Assembly: GCF_001984175.1 (NCBI RefSeq)
Contig: NZ_MTQP01000067.1
Coordinates: 682,001 to 746,000 of the forward strand
Direction: 5' to 3'
DNA: 64,000 bases
Source: Saccharothrix sp. ALI-22-I
GTDB taxonomy: Bacteria; Actinomycetota; Actinomycetes; Mycobacteriales; Pseudonocardiaceae
The first letter of the stretch is position 1, and the number at the start of each line of letters is the position of its first letter. Of the stretch, positions 35,548 to 44,264 are shown in pieces. The notes under the pieces are model-generated. The model was not told the DNA's origin and searched no databases. It saw nothing but the letters and a program-made list of their open reading frames with translations. Made by a program: the position numbers and the translations under genes.

Positions 35548-36120
35548 TCAGTTGGTGCACCAGCCGAGGCGGCCGTCGGTGGTGACCAGCGGCTCGCAGT
35601 GGCCGAGTCGGCTGCGGTGCTCCAGGGCCGTGGCCACCTGGTCCAGCATCTCGTCCAGGCTGGTCCACTCCGGTTTGAGCATCTCGCCCGCCTCGCGGTC
35701 CCACTCGACGATGCAGCCGGACAGCACGCCGGGCCGCAGGTCGACGGCCAACGCGTCACCGCACCCGTCGAACGCGATCGGCAGCCACATCGGGTGGAAG
35801 CCCACCGTCGGCGTGCCCGCCTCCGTGTCGAGGTCCGCCGGCCAGAACCGCTCCTTGAGCCGCCACGACCGCAGCGCGTTCGACGGTCCGAGCGGCGTGT
35901 AGAACGGCGGCAGCACCTCGGCGAACGCCAAATCGGCGGTCCCACCGCACACGGCCCACCACGCACGCAGGTCGTCGGGCGGCACGAGCCCGCTCGCAGC
36001 CGCCAACGCCTCGACCGCGGCGCCGTCCTCGGGGGGCACGAACGCCGATCCGGTCAAGGGGGCGTGGTGGTCGAGCCACGCCACAATCCGTTCCCAATGG
36101 CGCAAAACACCCACAGACAC
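35548..36120 (-). CDS. SMI1/KNR4 (SUKH) family protein
   Basis: A protein of 190 residues with the SUKH fold: VLRHWERIVAWLDHHAP, SGLVPPDDLRAWWAVCGG, and FHPMWLPIAFDGCGDALAVDLRPGV. SUKH proteins are common immunity proteins for polymorphic toxins. GTG at 36120 is chosen because upstream in-frame sequence lies in an intergenic promoter area and is not conserved-looking. It is divergent from the ESX-type operon at 36259, so a role as an immunity factor for an exported toxin is a reasonable but untested inference. Confidence 0.82.
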   Translation of the reverse strand: MSVGVLRHWERIVAWLDHHAPLTGSAFVPPEDGAAVEALAAASGLVPPDDLRAWWAVCGGTADLAFAEVLPPFYTPLGPSNALRSWRLKERFWPADLDTEAGTPTVGFHPMWLPIAFDGCGDALAVDLRPGVLSGCIVEWDREAGEMLKPEWTSLDEMLDQVATALEHRSRLGHCEPLVTTDGRLGWCTN

Positions 36121-36258
36121 ATGATCAGGTGACGACACCGCGCGTGGTACCGCCCATTGGGGCAGGATCTGGCCGAACGGCGCACAGTGCGGTTGCGCAT
36201 GGGGCAGGATCGCCGTCGCACGGCCCCAAAAAGGGGAGACCCGAAGAGGGGGACAAGG

Positions 36259-36582
36259 GTGGAACGGGGTTTCGGCGTCGACACCGCGGCGCTGTCGGCG
36301 TACGGCAGCACGGCTTCGGGTCTGGCGAGCGAGGTCGGCGCGGTCGGCACGTCCACGTTGGCGGGCACGACGTCGTTGGCCGCGGGCAGTTTCGGCAAGA
36401 TCGGGGACGAGGTCGGGTTGGGCGCGGCGTTCCAGCGCGCGGCACAGGCCCAAGTGGACGGTGTGGCCGCCGCGTCGGCCGGGTTGTCGGCGTTCGCCGC
36501 GGAGGTCCGCAAGACCGGCGAGGCGTACGTCGAGCAGGAGGCGCGCACCAGCGCCGACCTCGACCGGGCAGCCCAGGTCTGA
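36259..36582 (+). CDS. Small EspC-like type VII secretion substrate
   Basis: A helical protein of 107 residues (N-terminus VERGFGVDTAALSAYGS, then helices LASEVGAVG, AAFQRAAQAQVDGVAAASAG and EVRKTGEAYVEQEARTSADLDR). Size and composition match the EspC-like ESX target family. GTG at 36259 follows a purine-rich region; the stop is directly followed (1 bp) by the next gene. Upstream at 36155-36165 and 36199-36209 is a direct repeat GGGGCAGGATC, a candidate regulatory element. Confidence 0.75.
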   Translation: MERGFGVDTAALSAYGSTASGLASEVGAVGTSTLAGTTSLAAGSFGKIGDEVGLGAAFQRAAQAQVDGVAAASAGLSAFAAEVRKTGEAYVEQEARTSADLDRAAQV

Positions 36583-36583
36583 C

Positions 36584-37747
36584 GTGGACGTCGGCGGCTT
36601 CCTGGCGGCTCTGGTCCAGCCGATGAAGGACCACTTGGCCAAGCTCGACGGCGACACCGGTGGCGCGACGGGCGCGGCGGAGAAGTTCGGGCGGGCGTCC
36701 TCGGCGTTGACCGAGATCGACGGCAGGCACACCGGCGCGGCGAACTCCGCGCTGGGCAACTGGTACGGCGAGAAGGCGAACGCGTTCCAGGCCCGCGTCT
36801 CGACGTTCTCCGGTGGCGTGGGCACGTTGGCGCGCAACGCGACGACCACTCAGCAGGCGGCCACCACGGCCGTGAACGCGGTGGACTCCGGCAAGACCGC
36901 GATCCAGGGTCTGATCGACGAGTTCACCGGCTGGGCGTGGCCCCGGTTGGCGGCGGCCGTGGCGGCCGGGGTGTTCGGCGGGATCGGCGCGGTGCTCGCG
37001 GTGGCGGCGGAGGTGACCGCCAAGGCCCGTGAGTACGAGGGCAGGACCGGCCAGGAGCTGGAGCGGGTCCGCACCGAGCTGACCGCCGTGGTGACCCAAT
37101 TGCAGGGTTTGCAGCAGCCGGACTTCGCCGGGCTCGGCGCCCCGTTGGGTGTGGAGAGCGGTGGCACCACCTCGACCTCGTCCGCGAGTGGCGACGACGG
37201 GAGCCAGTCCTCTTCGTCCGGTGGCAGCAGCGGAGGCAGTAGCAGTGGTGGTGGCGGAGGAGGCGGCGGCGGTAGTGGCGGCGGGGGCGGTGGTGGAGGC
37301 GGCGGTGCCGTCGGCCCGCGTCTGCCGGTGGCCATCCCGCCGCAGCCCGGCACCGGCGTGGGCGTGAACCTGCCGGACGGCAGCTCCGCCGAGGCGCCCA
37401 ACGAGACCGCCGCACGGGCGGTGCGCAACGCGTTGTCCGCCTTGGGTACCCCGTACGTGTGGGGCGGCGCGAACCCGCCGCAGGGCACGGACTGCAGCGG
37501 CCTGACCCAATGGGCGTACGGCGGCGCCGGGTTCGACATCCCCCGGCCCGCGTCGTCGCAGGCGATGGGCGCGTCGGTGCCGGCCGATCAGCTGCTGCCC
37601 GGTGACCTGGTGGTGTGGGACGGGCACGTGGCGATGGTGATCGGCAACGGGCAGATGGTGGAGGCGGGCGACCCGGTGCAGGTGGGCGCGATCCGCACGA
37701 GCAACAGCGGCATGGGTTTCATGGGCTTCTACCGACCGACGGGCTGA
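36584..37747 (+). CDS. NlpC/P60 peptidoglycan hydrolase with ESX-like N-terminus
   Basis: A protein of 387 residues. The N-terminus (about 1-150) is helical with a W-x-G-like turn (GNWYGEKANAF), typical of type VII substrates, followed by a hydrophobic stretch (AAAVAAGVFGGIGAVLAVAA). A very long glycine/serine linker (about residues 205-245) precedes the NlpC/P60 domain (about 275-387): YVWGGANPPQGTDCSGLT gives the catalytic cysteine, and LPGDLVVWDGHVAMVIG the histidine. It probably cuts peptidoglycan outside the cell to help secretion or remodelling. GTG 36584. Confidence 0.9.
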   Translation: MDVGGFLAALVQPMKDHLAKLDGDTGGATGAAEKFGRASSALTEIDGRHTGAANSALGNWYGEKANAFQARVSTFSGGVGTLARNATTTQQAATTAVNAVDSGKTAIQGLIDEFTGWAWPRLAAAVAAGVFGGIGAVLAVAAEVTAKAREYEGRTGQELERVRTELTAVVTQLQGLQQPDFAGLGAPLGVESGGTTSTSSASGDDGSQSSSSGGSSGGSSSGGGGGGGGGSGGGGGGGGGGAVGPRLPVAIPPQPGTGVGVNLPDGSSAEAPNETAARAVRNALSALGTPYVWGGANPPQGTDCSGLTQWAYGGAGFDIPRPASSQAMGASVPADQLLPGDLVVWDGHVAMVIGNGQMVEAGDPVQVGAIRTSNSGMGFMGFYRPTG

Positions 37748-37751
37748 GGGC

Positions 37752-38126
37752 GTGGACGAGACGCAGCGGGCGGCCCAACGGGTCGCGGACACCGAGCGGC
37801 AGGTTTCCGAGCACGTGGCGCGCACCGGACCGGTGCTCGGCCGGGCGTCGTCCCCGGACGGCGCGGTCACGGTCGTCGCCGTGCCCGGCGGCCCGCCGCA
37901 GGAGGTGCGGATCGCGCCGGCGGCGTTGAACATGGGGCCGAGGGCGTTGGCGGACGAGATCCTGCGCGTGTCGGCACGCGCCGCCCGTGACGCATCCTCG
38001 CGGATGCACCGGACGCTGGAGCGCGTGGCCGATCCGGCGGCGGTGCGGGCGTTGAGCGAGATCGGCTTCGAACGCGGTCCGGACGACGACGACTTCGACG
38101 GCTCGTACCTGAGGGGTTCGCGGTGA
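37752..38126 (+). CDS. YbaB/EbfC-like protein
   Basis: A protein of 124 residues: an N-terminal coiled helix (ETQRAAQRVADTERQVSEHV) then the YbaB-type beta region (SSPDGAVTVVAVPGGPPQEVRIAP) and a C-terminal helix. Such proteins are usual companions of ESX-type substrates in actinobacteria; they resemble YbaB nucleoid proteins, but their role here is unknown. GTG 37752 follows the NlpC gene by 4 bp. Confidence 0.78.
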   Translation: MDETQRAAQRVADTERQVSEHVARTGPVLGRASSPDGAVTVVAVPGGPPQEVRIAPAALNMGPRALADEILRVSARAARDASSRMHRTLERVADPAAVRALSEIGFERGPDDDDFDGSYLRGSR

Positions 38127-38689
38127 CGCAGGAACAACGACTCGCGGCGGCCGAGGGCCTGACCGAGGTGCTGGCCCGCACGACCGGCGCGGCCGAGCAC
38201 CCCACCGGTCTGGCCCGCGCCACCGCGACCGCCACGGGTGAGCTGAAGGCGCTCGACCTGCACCCCAACGCGTTGGCGCAGGGCCCGGACGTGGTCGGCA
38301 GGCTGGTCGTGGAGACGGCGCGGCTGGCGACGGACGCGGCCGTGCAGAAGAGCTACAACGAGCTGGCGAAGTCGTTGGGCGACAGCATGGCCATGGCGGT
38401 GGAGGCGTTCGCCGGCCCGCCGCCCCTCAAGACCGCACCGGCGGTCGAGCCCTTCGCGGGCCCAGCGCGGCCCACGGCGGCTCCGGTCGCGCACCGGCAG
38501 TCCGGCGAGCAGGCTTGGGCCGATGGGGAGCGGTCCGGAGGGCAGCCGCGGACCGCCACGCCGCCCGCCGGACCGCCGCCGCCACCGTGGGCCGGGCAGC
38601 GACCGAACCGACCCGCACCACGCCCGGAACCACAGGAAACGGACGACGACGACTACTTCGCCGACCCTTTCCGTGGTCAACGGCAGTAG
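38123..38689 (+). CDS. Second ESX-associated helical protein with Pro-rich tail
   Basis: A protein of 188 residues. The N-terminal half is helical and YbaB-like in composition (RLVVETARLATDAAVQKSYNELAKSL), and the C-terminal half is proline-rich with an acidic end (ETDDDDYFADPFRG). GTG 38123 overlaps the preceding stop (GTGA), so the two are coupled. Probably a cytoplasmic factor or chaperone-like partner of the ESX-type substrates; unrecognised otherwise. Confidence 0.7.
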   Translation: MTQEQRLAAAEGLTEVLARTTGAAEHPTGLARATATATGELKALDLHPNALAQGPDVVGRLVVETARLATDAAVQKSYNELAKSLGDSMAMAVEAFAGPPPLKTAPAVEPFAGPARPTAAPVAHRQSGEQAWADGERSGGQPRTATPPAGPPPPPWAGQRPNRPAPRPEPQETDDDDYFADPFRGQRQ

Positions 38690-38754
38690 TGCCTGATCGA
38701 CCCCGTAGTCTTGCCCCCGCATCGCAAAGGGGCATGGCGTGACCGGGAGGTCGG

Positions 38755-39966
38755 ATGGCACAGGACATCGTCCCGATCGAGCTGGGGCTCACTCAGGGTG
38801 ATGTGGTCACCCTGTGGGCTCCGCGCTGGCGGGAAGAGGGCGAGGAGTGGGAGGCATTCCTCGGCCACGAGGAGGACCTGTACGCCTTCCCGGATGCCGC
38901 GCACCTGGCGGCGTTCGTGCGCAAGGCCGAAGAGCACGACCTGACCGACCACCCGGCGTGGCACGTGGTGCCGGCGCTGTCGGTCGGTGAGCTGTCGCCC
39001 GACGACAACCACCAGTTCGACCTGGTCGGTGTGCCGGAGCTGGTCGCCGAGGAGCCCGACACCTGGGTCATCGGCGAGCTGGCCGACGTGGTGTCGATCG
39101 TGCGGTCGCTGGCGGACGTGTGCGACCTGGAGAAGGTGCACGAGATCCTGGACTCGGCGGAGGGCTTCGCGCTGCTGCCGCAGGGCACGCTGCCGTTCAC
39201 CGGCCGCGAGGGCCAGGCGCTGTGGACCGAGATCTCCGAGGTCGTCGCCGAGAAGTGGGACGAGGTGCTGGACGCGATCGACGAGGTCGTGACCACGCCG
39301 GAGGTCGACGAGACCGCGCTGAAGGCGGCGCAGGACGAGTTGGCCGCGTTCGAGGAGGCCAACGCACTCGCGGCGGACGCCAGGGCCGAGTCCGACGAGG
39401 ACGACGACGAGGAGCCGGTCGGGTTCTGGGGCGAGGTCGGCATCGACCCGATCAAGATCATCAGTGGCGCGGGCGAGTACTACACGCTGCGCTGCTACCT
39501 GGACGACCAGCCGGTGTTCCTCGGCCGCAAGGGCAAGATCGACGTGTTCGGCTCGCCGCGCGCGTTGGCCCGGTTCATCGTCGAGGCCGACGACAACGAC
39601 CTGGCCGAGGTGTCGACCTGGGGCGAGCTGGTCACCAAGGCGACCGGCGGTGACCTGGAGGTCCAGGTCGACCCGGACAACGTCTACGTGCTCACCGGCC
39701 TGGACGAGGACATCGCCGACGGCCCGGACGGGGTGGACCCGACGCAGCTGGACCTGGTGGTGGAGCTGCTGGAGGACGCGGGCGAGTGGGCCCACGACGA
39801 CACCGTGAAGGTGGCGCTCAACCAGTCCGAGCGGCTGGGGTGGCTGGTGTCGTACGTGCTCAAGCCCGACCCCACCCGCCTGGCGCCCAGCCCGCCGTTC
39901 GACGACGAGCAGGTGGCGTGGCGGAACCTGGTGGCGGCGTTCGAGGACCGGCTCAAGGTCCACTAG
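38755..39966 (+). CDS. Acidic conserved hypothetical protein
   Basis: A strongly acidic protein of 403 residues, soluble, no signal peptide or membrane helix. Two similar halves are apparent: VVTLWAPRWREEGEEWEAFLGHEEDLYAFPDAAHLAAFVR near the start, and EYYTLRCYLDDQPVFLGRKGKIDVFGSPRALARFIVEA later, which suggests an internal duplication. An acidic run (ESDEDDDEE) separates them. ATG 38755. It ends 30 bp before the terminator hairpin shared with convergent add. Function unknown; relatives are sometimes labelled primosomal without evidence. Confidence 0.85.
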   Translation: MAQDIVPIELGLTQGDVVTLWAPRWREEGEEWEAFLGHEEDLYAFPDAAHLAAFVRKAEEHDLTDHPAWHVVPALSVGELSPDDNHQFDLVGVPELVAEEPDTWVIGELADVVSIVRSLADVCDLEKVHEILDSAEGFALLPQGTLPFTGREGQALWTEISEVVAEKWDEVLDAIDEVVTTPEVDETALKAAQDELAAFEEANALAADARAESDEDDDEEPVGFWGEVGIDPIKIISGAGEYYTLRCYLDDQPVFLGRKGKIDVFGSPRALARFIVEADDNDLAEVSTWGELVTKATGGDLEVQVDPDNVYVLTGLDEDIADGPDGVDPTQLDLVVELLEDAGEWAHDDTVKVALNQSERLGWLVSYVLKPDPTRLAPSPPFDDEQVAWRNLVAAFEDRLKVH

Positions 39967-39996
39967 CCGTCCGGTGAAATCGAGTCGGTGAAACGT

Positions 39997-40034
39997 CGAA
40001 GGTCGCGGGCCCCGGTCGGAGCCCGCGACCTTCG
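39997..40034. terminator. Bidirectional terminator between the acidic protein gene and add
   Basis: A perfect 14-bp stem: CGAAGGTCGCGGGC (39997-40010) pairs with GCCCGCGACCTTCG (40021-40034) around a 10-base loop. It lies between convergent genes and can serve both. Confidence 0.85.
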
Positions 40035-40045
40035 CGTTGTGAGGC

Positions 40046-41119
40046 CTACTTCTGGAGTGCGGCGTACGCGGGCTCGATCACGTCCTGGATCAGGGCGCGG
40101 CGCTCGTCGTGCGAGATGAACGCGGCCTTGGCGGCGTTGACGGTGAACTTGCGCAGGTCGTCCCAGCCGAAGCCGAAGTGCTCGACCACGGTGGCGAACT
40201 CGCCGGTCATCGACACCTGGCTCATCAGCCGGTTGTCGGTGTTGACGGTGACCCGGAAGCCCAGGTCGGCCATCCGCTTGATCGGGTGCTCGGCCAGCGA
40301 CGCCACCGCGCCGGTGTGCACGTTCGACGTCGGGCACATCTCCAGCGCGATGCGCCGGTCCCGCACGTACGCGGCGAGCTGCCCGACCTCGTTGCCCTTG
40401 ATGTCCTCGGCCAGCCGCACGCCGTGGCCCAGCCGCTCGGCGCCCGCGAGCTGCACGGCCTCCCAGGCCGACTCGGCGCCCGCCGCTTCGGCGGCGTGGA
40501 TGGTGAAGTGCGCGTTCTGCTGCCGCAGGTACTCGAACGCGGACAGCTCCTTGCTGGGCGGGAACCCGGCCTCGGGGCCCGCGATGTCGAAGCCGACCAC
40601 GCCCGCCTCCCGGTAGCGGACCACCAGGTCCGCGATGCGCTGCCAGCCGTCGTTCTGGCGCATCGCGCACAGCAGCGTGCCGACCTTGATGCGGCCGTCG
40701 GACGCGGCCTCACCCTGGCGGAAGCCCTCCTGCACCGCCTCGATGGCCTGCTCCATGGTCAGGCCCTTGTCGGTGAACAGCTCGGGGGCGTAGCGGATCT
40801 CGGCGTAGACCACGCCGTCGGCGGCGAGGTCCTGCACGGCTTCGGAGGCGACGCGCACCAGCGCGGCCTCGTCCTGCATGACGCCGCAGGTGTGCGCGAA
40901 GCCTTCGAGGTAGCGGACCAGCGAGCCGGAGTTGGCGTTGTCGCGGAACCACGCGCCGAGCGCGACGGGGTCCGTCGTGGGCAGGCCCTGGTGGCCGCAG
41001 GCTTCGGCGAGTTCGATCACCGTCTGAGGGCGGAGGCCACCGTCGAGGTGGTCGTGCAGCAACACCTTGGGCGCGCTGCGGAGGGCCTCCTGGTTAAGCG
41101 GGGTCGGCATGGGCGTCAC
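40046..41119 (-). CDS. add: Adenosine deaminase
   Basis: Deaminates adenosine and deoxyadenosine to inosine or deoxyinosine. It has about 357 residues. Metal ligands in LLHDHLDGGLRP near the N-terminus, HAAEAAGAES near 215, and TVNTDNRLMS near 290; CPTSNVHTGAV completes the site. The start is GTG 41119 or ATG 41110. The inverted repeat GGCGTCACC/GGTGACACGCC (41112-41138) overlaps the start region and may be a regulator site. It is the orthologue of the Mtb add upstream of deoA and cdd. Confidence 0.95.
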   Translation of the reverse strand: MTPMPTPLNQEALRSAPKVLLHDHLDGGLRPQTVIELAEACGHQGLPTTDPVALGAWFRDNANSGSLVRYLEGFAHTCGVMQDEAALVRVASEAVQDLAADGVVYAEIRYAPELFTDKGLTMEQAIEAVQEGFRQGEAASDGRIKVGTLLCAMRQNDGWQRIADLVVRYREAGVVGFDIAGPEAGFPPSKELSAFEYLRQQNAHFTIHAAEAAGAESAWEAVQLAGAERLGHGVRLAEDIKGNEVGQLAAYVRDRRIALEMCPTSNVHTGAVASLAEHPIKRMADLGFRVTVNTDNRLMSQVSMTGEFATVVEHFGFGWDDLRKFTVNAAKAAFISHDERRALIQDVIEPAYAALQK

Positions 41120-41483
41120 CGTATACCGGTGACACGCCGTGTCGGTCCGTGCGCGAATGATCTTGTTCGGGTATGATCACCTCCGAGTTACCTGGCGTGT
41201 CCGGAACCACTCTCTTGGGTGCGGCTTTCGCCGTTGTGCAGTCGTGATGCAGAACTTTCCGCTACCGGCAACCGGGCTTTAGTCACTCACACGGCGGATG
41301 CTTACCAGGCGCAGTCATAGGCGCGCTGGGGGTTACGTTGGGGTAGGGTCGGCCGGTGTCACTCCAACGGAGTACACGCAAGGCCGATACAGGCGGTCCC
41401 CTCCGGGGGGTGCTACTGCCCGCCGCTCCAACCTGGTTAGGCTCCCGGAGGTCTCCCCTCCCCTGGACGAAGGCACCCGAGCC

Positions 41484-42716
41484 GTGAACGAGAACAACAA
41501 CTCCACGATGTCCTTCGATCGGATGCGCAACATGCTCACGCGCGCCGCGGAGATCCGTGAGAGCGAGCAGCAGCAGATCTTCGACGCACTGGACGAGATC
41601 CACGCGCGGATGTCCCCGCTCGAGTCGCTGGGTTCGGTTCGCAAGCGCCTGTCCGAGCTGCCCGACCGGACCGAGGTCAGCGTGCTGGCCGAGCGGCTGG
41701 ACGAGGCGCTGTCCAGGCTGGAGGCGCAGGACAACGCGGTCCAGGGCATCGGGCGGGCCGTCGAAGGCCTGGTCGACAAGCTGGCCAAGCCGTTCGCGCA
41801 GCTCGACGGTCGGCTCGACGGGGTGGCGGGCCGGTTCGAGGGCGTCGCCGGGCGGATGGACGGGCTGGAGGACAAGCTCTCCCACATCCACAAGCGGCTC
41901 GACGACCTCGACGGTCACCTGGACAAGCAGGACGGCAAGGTCGAGCAGGTGCCGGGCGCGGTGACGGGGCCGCTGCGCGAGCGCATCGAGGCGTTGGAGG
42001 CCGCGCTGCGCGGTCGCCTGGACGAGGTGGACGAGGGCGTCCACGAGCACCTGGACGGCACGCGTGAGGCGTTGCAGCGTTCGGTGACGGACTCGACCAA
42101 CAACCTGCACGGCAGGCTGGACGAGACCCGCGACAACCTCAACAGCACGCGGGACGGGCTGCACTCGTCGCTCACCGAGACCCGCGACTCGCTCGCCGCG
42201 TCGTTGGCGGACACCCGCAGCACGATGAACGGAAAGCTGGACGAGGCCCGCGAGGCGCTGCACGCGGCGCTGGACGAGACCCGCGACCAGGTCGACGCGA
42301 CCGACCGCTTGGAGGCGCTGGCGCAGCGCCTGGAGCAGGTCACCTCCCGCCTCGACACCATGACCACGCGCCTGGACTCGGTGGAGGACGACTTCGCGGC
42401 CCGCCTCGGCGAGCTGTCCGGCGTGGTGGAGCAGGGCATCGCCAAGGTCGAGGGCACCCTGGCCACGAGGCCCGACACCGAGTCGCTCACCGGCCTGGTG
42501 CGCAAGAGCAACCAGGAGTCCGAGCAGCGCATCGGCGGCCAGCTGGACGAGGCCATGGCCACCTTCGCCGAACTCATCCTCGGCGGCGGCTCCCCCACCC
42601 CGCCCCCGCCCCCCACCGCACTCCCCCGGCCGCAGCGCCGGACCCGGAAGAACGGCCCGAAGCCGAGCGACAACCGCAACGTGGACGACGAAGACCTGGC
42701 CGCCGAAGGCGCCTGA
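41484..42716 (+). CDS. Coiled-coil protein with apolipoprotein-like repeats
   Basis: A 410-residue, largely helical protein. Short degenerate repeats of about 11 residues run through it (GRLDETRDNLNSTRDG, SSLTETRDSLAAS, KLDEAREALHAA), giving a long amphipathic coiled coil; the C-terminus is Pro-rich and basic (PRPQRRTRKNGPKP). No signal peptide or membrane span. GTG 41484 fits; ATG 41508 is possible. The 364-bp gap before it, shared with divergent add, has a possible -10 box TAGGCT near 41437 and no recognised riboswitch. A scaffold or cell-pole role is possible but unproven. Confidence 0.85.
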   Translation: MNENNNSTMSFDRMRNMLTRAAEIRESEQQQIFDALDEIHARMSPLESLGSVRKRLSELPDRTEVSVLAERLDEALSRLEAQDNAVQGIGRAVEGLVDKLAKPFAQLDGRLDGVAGRFEGVAGRMDGLEDKLSHIHKRLDDLDGHLDKQDGKVEQVPGAVTGPLRERIEALEAALRGRLDEVDEGVHEHLDGTREALQRSVTDSTNNLHGRLDETRDNLNSTRDGLHSSLTETRDSLAASLADTRSTMNGKLDEAREALHAALDETRDQVDATDRLEALAQRLEQVTSRLDTMTTRLDSVEDDFAARLGELSGVVEQGIAKVEGTLATRPDTESLTGLVRKSNQESEQRIGGQLDEAMATFAELILGGGSPTPPPPPTALPRPQRRTRKNGPKPSDNRNVDDEDLAAEGA

Positions 42717-42739
42717 TCACGTACGCCACACGTACACCG

Positions 42740-42774
42740 AAAGGCCCGGCCCGCTTCCCGCGGACCGGGCCTTT
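42740..42774 (+). terminator. Terminator after the coiled-coil gene
   Basis: The stem AAAGGCCCGG (42740-42749) pairs with CCGGGCCTTT (42765-42774) and is followed by one more T and then GC-rich sequence. The stop lies 24 bp upstream. Confidence 0.8.
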
Positions 42775-42914
42775 TCGCGCTTCACGAGTCATCCCCGGGC
42801 GGTCGTCGAATCCGCCGGCCACACCTCGCCGAACTCGATGACCGCCCGATCCCAAGGTATTCGACCGGCAGGTTCGCGCTGCCCCACCGGCACGTTCGCG
42901 ATGTGCCCACGCAT

Positions 42915-42978
42915 GCTTCGCAGCCGTCCCCGCCAGGGGACCCCTGTTTTTATTCTGCCGGCAGGGTCTGACAATTCC
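42915..42978 (-). repeat. Dispersed element, copy C
   Basis: Reverse-oriented copy between the coiled-coil gene and deoA. Minus-strand blocks: GGAATTGTCAGACCC, TGCCGGCAGAAT, CAGGGG, GGCGGGGAC, CTGCGAAGC. A 41-codon open frame continues from its right end on the minus strand (42789-42914), but no family is recognisable and it is not called as a gene. Confidence 0.85.
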
Positions 42979-42989
42979 GGTGGGAGAGC

Positions 42990-44264
42990 TCAGCCTCGGA
43001 TGGTCTCGATGACCAGGGGGCCGCGGGTCGGCGGGGCTTCGCCTACCGCGTAGCCGCCGGCCAGGGTGTCGAGGGCGGAGGGGATGGCGTCCGGGGTGTC
43101 GGTGTAGAGCTCCAGCAACGGCTGGCCCTTGGTCACCTGGTCGCCGGGCTTGGCCAGGCACAGGATTCCGGCGCCGGCCTGTACCGGGTCTTCCTTGCGG
43201 GCACGGCCGGCGCCCAGGCGCCATGCCGCTACACCTACCGCGTAGGCGTCCAGCTCGGTCAGGTAGCCGTCCTCGGGAGCGGTGACGACGTGTTTGTGCC
43301 GGCCCACCGGGAGAGGAGCGTCCGGGTCACCGCCCTGGGCACGGATCATCCGCGCCCACGTCTCGTACGCCTCACCGGACGCCAAGACCGCCGCAGGGGA
43401 AGCGGAGATGCCGGCACGGGACAGCATTTCCTCCGCCAGCGCCACCGTCAGCTCCACCACGTCCGCCGGTCCGCCACCGCGCAGGACCTCGACCGACTCG
43501 GCGACCTCGACCGCGTTGCCGACCGCCCGCCCCAACGGCACGGACATGTCCGTCAACAGCGCACTGATCTTCAGGCCGTGGTCCACGCCGATCGACACCA
43601 GAGCCTCCGCCAGATCCCTGGCCTGCTCCAGCGACTTCATGAACGCCCCGGAGCCGACCTTCACGTCCATCACCAGCGTCTCGGCGCCCTCGGCGATCTT
43701 CTTCGACATGATCGACGACGCGATCAACGGGATGGCCTCGACGGTCGCCGTCACGTCGCGCAACGCGTACAGCTTCTTGTCCGCCGGCGCCAGACCGGAG
43801 GTGGCCGCGCAGATCACCGCCCCGACGGACCGCAACTGCGACGTCACCTCGTCCACCGACAGCTGCGCCCGCCACCCCGGGATGGACTCCAGCTTGTCCA
43901 GCGTCCCCCCGGTGTGCCCGAGCCCGCGCCCGGACAACTGGGGCACCGCCGCACCGCAAGCCGCCACCAGCGGGGCCAACGGGAGGGTGATCTTGTCGCC
44001 CACCCCGCCCGTCGAGTGCTTGTCCACGGTGGGCCGGCCGACGTCCAGCGTCAGCTGTTCACCGGAGAGCACCATGGCCCGCGTCCACCGAGCCGTCTCG
44101 GCGGAGTCCATGCCGTTCAGAAAGATCGCCATGGCCAACGCCGACATCTGCTCGTCGGCCACCACCCCGTGGGTGTAGGCGTCGACCACCCAGTCGATCT
44201 GGGAATCCGACAGCCGGAAACCGTCGCGCTTGGCCCGGATCACGTCCACAGCGGTATGGCTCAC
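42990..44264 (-). CDS. deoA: Thymidine phosphorylase
   Basis: Splits thymidine and deoxyuridine into base and deoxyribose-1-phosphate. The GTG at 44264 overlaps the cdd stop (GTGA) and gives 424 residues. Family signatures: KHSTGGVGDKITLPLAP near residue 85, SGRGLGHTGGTLDKLESIPG, and the lysine-rich MDVKVGSGAFMKSL. Deoxyribose-1-phosphate would feed to DeoC via a phosphopentomutase. It is the last gene of the nucleoside uptake operon. Confidence 0.95.
   Translation of the reverse strand: MSHTAVDVIRAKRDGFRLSDSQIDWVVDAYTHGVVADEQMSALAMAIFLNGMDSAETARWTRAMVLSGEQLTLDVGRPTVDKHSTGGVGDKITLPLAPLVAACGAAVPQLSGRGLGHTGGTLDKLESIPGWRAQLSVDEVTSQLRSVGAVICAATSGLAPADKKLYALRDVTATVEAIPLIASSIMSKKIAEGAETLVMDVKVGSGAFMKSLEQARDLAEALVSIGVDHGLKISALLTDMSVPLGRAVGNAVEVAESVEVLRGGGPADVVELTVALAEEMLSRAGISASPAAVLASGEAYETWARMIRAQGGDPDAPLPVGRHKHVVTAPEDGYLTELDAYAVGVAAWRLGAGRARKEDPVQAGAGILCLAKPGDQVTKGQPLLELYTDTPDAIPSALDTLAGGYAVGEAPPTRGPLVIETIRG

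Noticed and set aside
41120..41483. Riboswitch upstream of the coiled-coil gene
   Set aside because: The 364-bp gap was inspected for known conserved boxes (cobalamin, TPP, c-di-AMP, SAM) and none was convincing.
42789..42914. Possible 41-codon gene beside repeat copy C (MRGHIANVPVGQREPAGRIPW)
   Set aside because: No ribosome site or recognisable family, and it starts at the edge of a repeat; open frames of this size arise by chance in GC-rich DNA.
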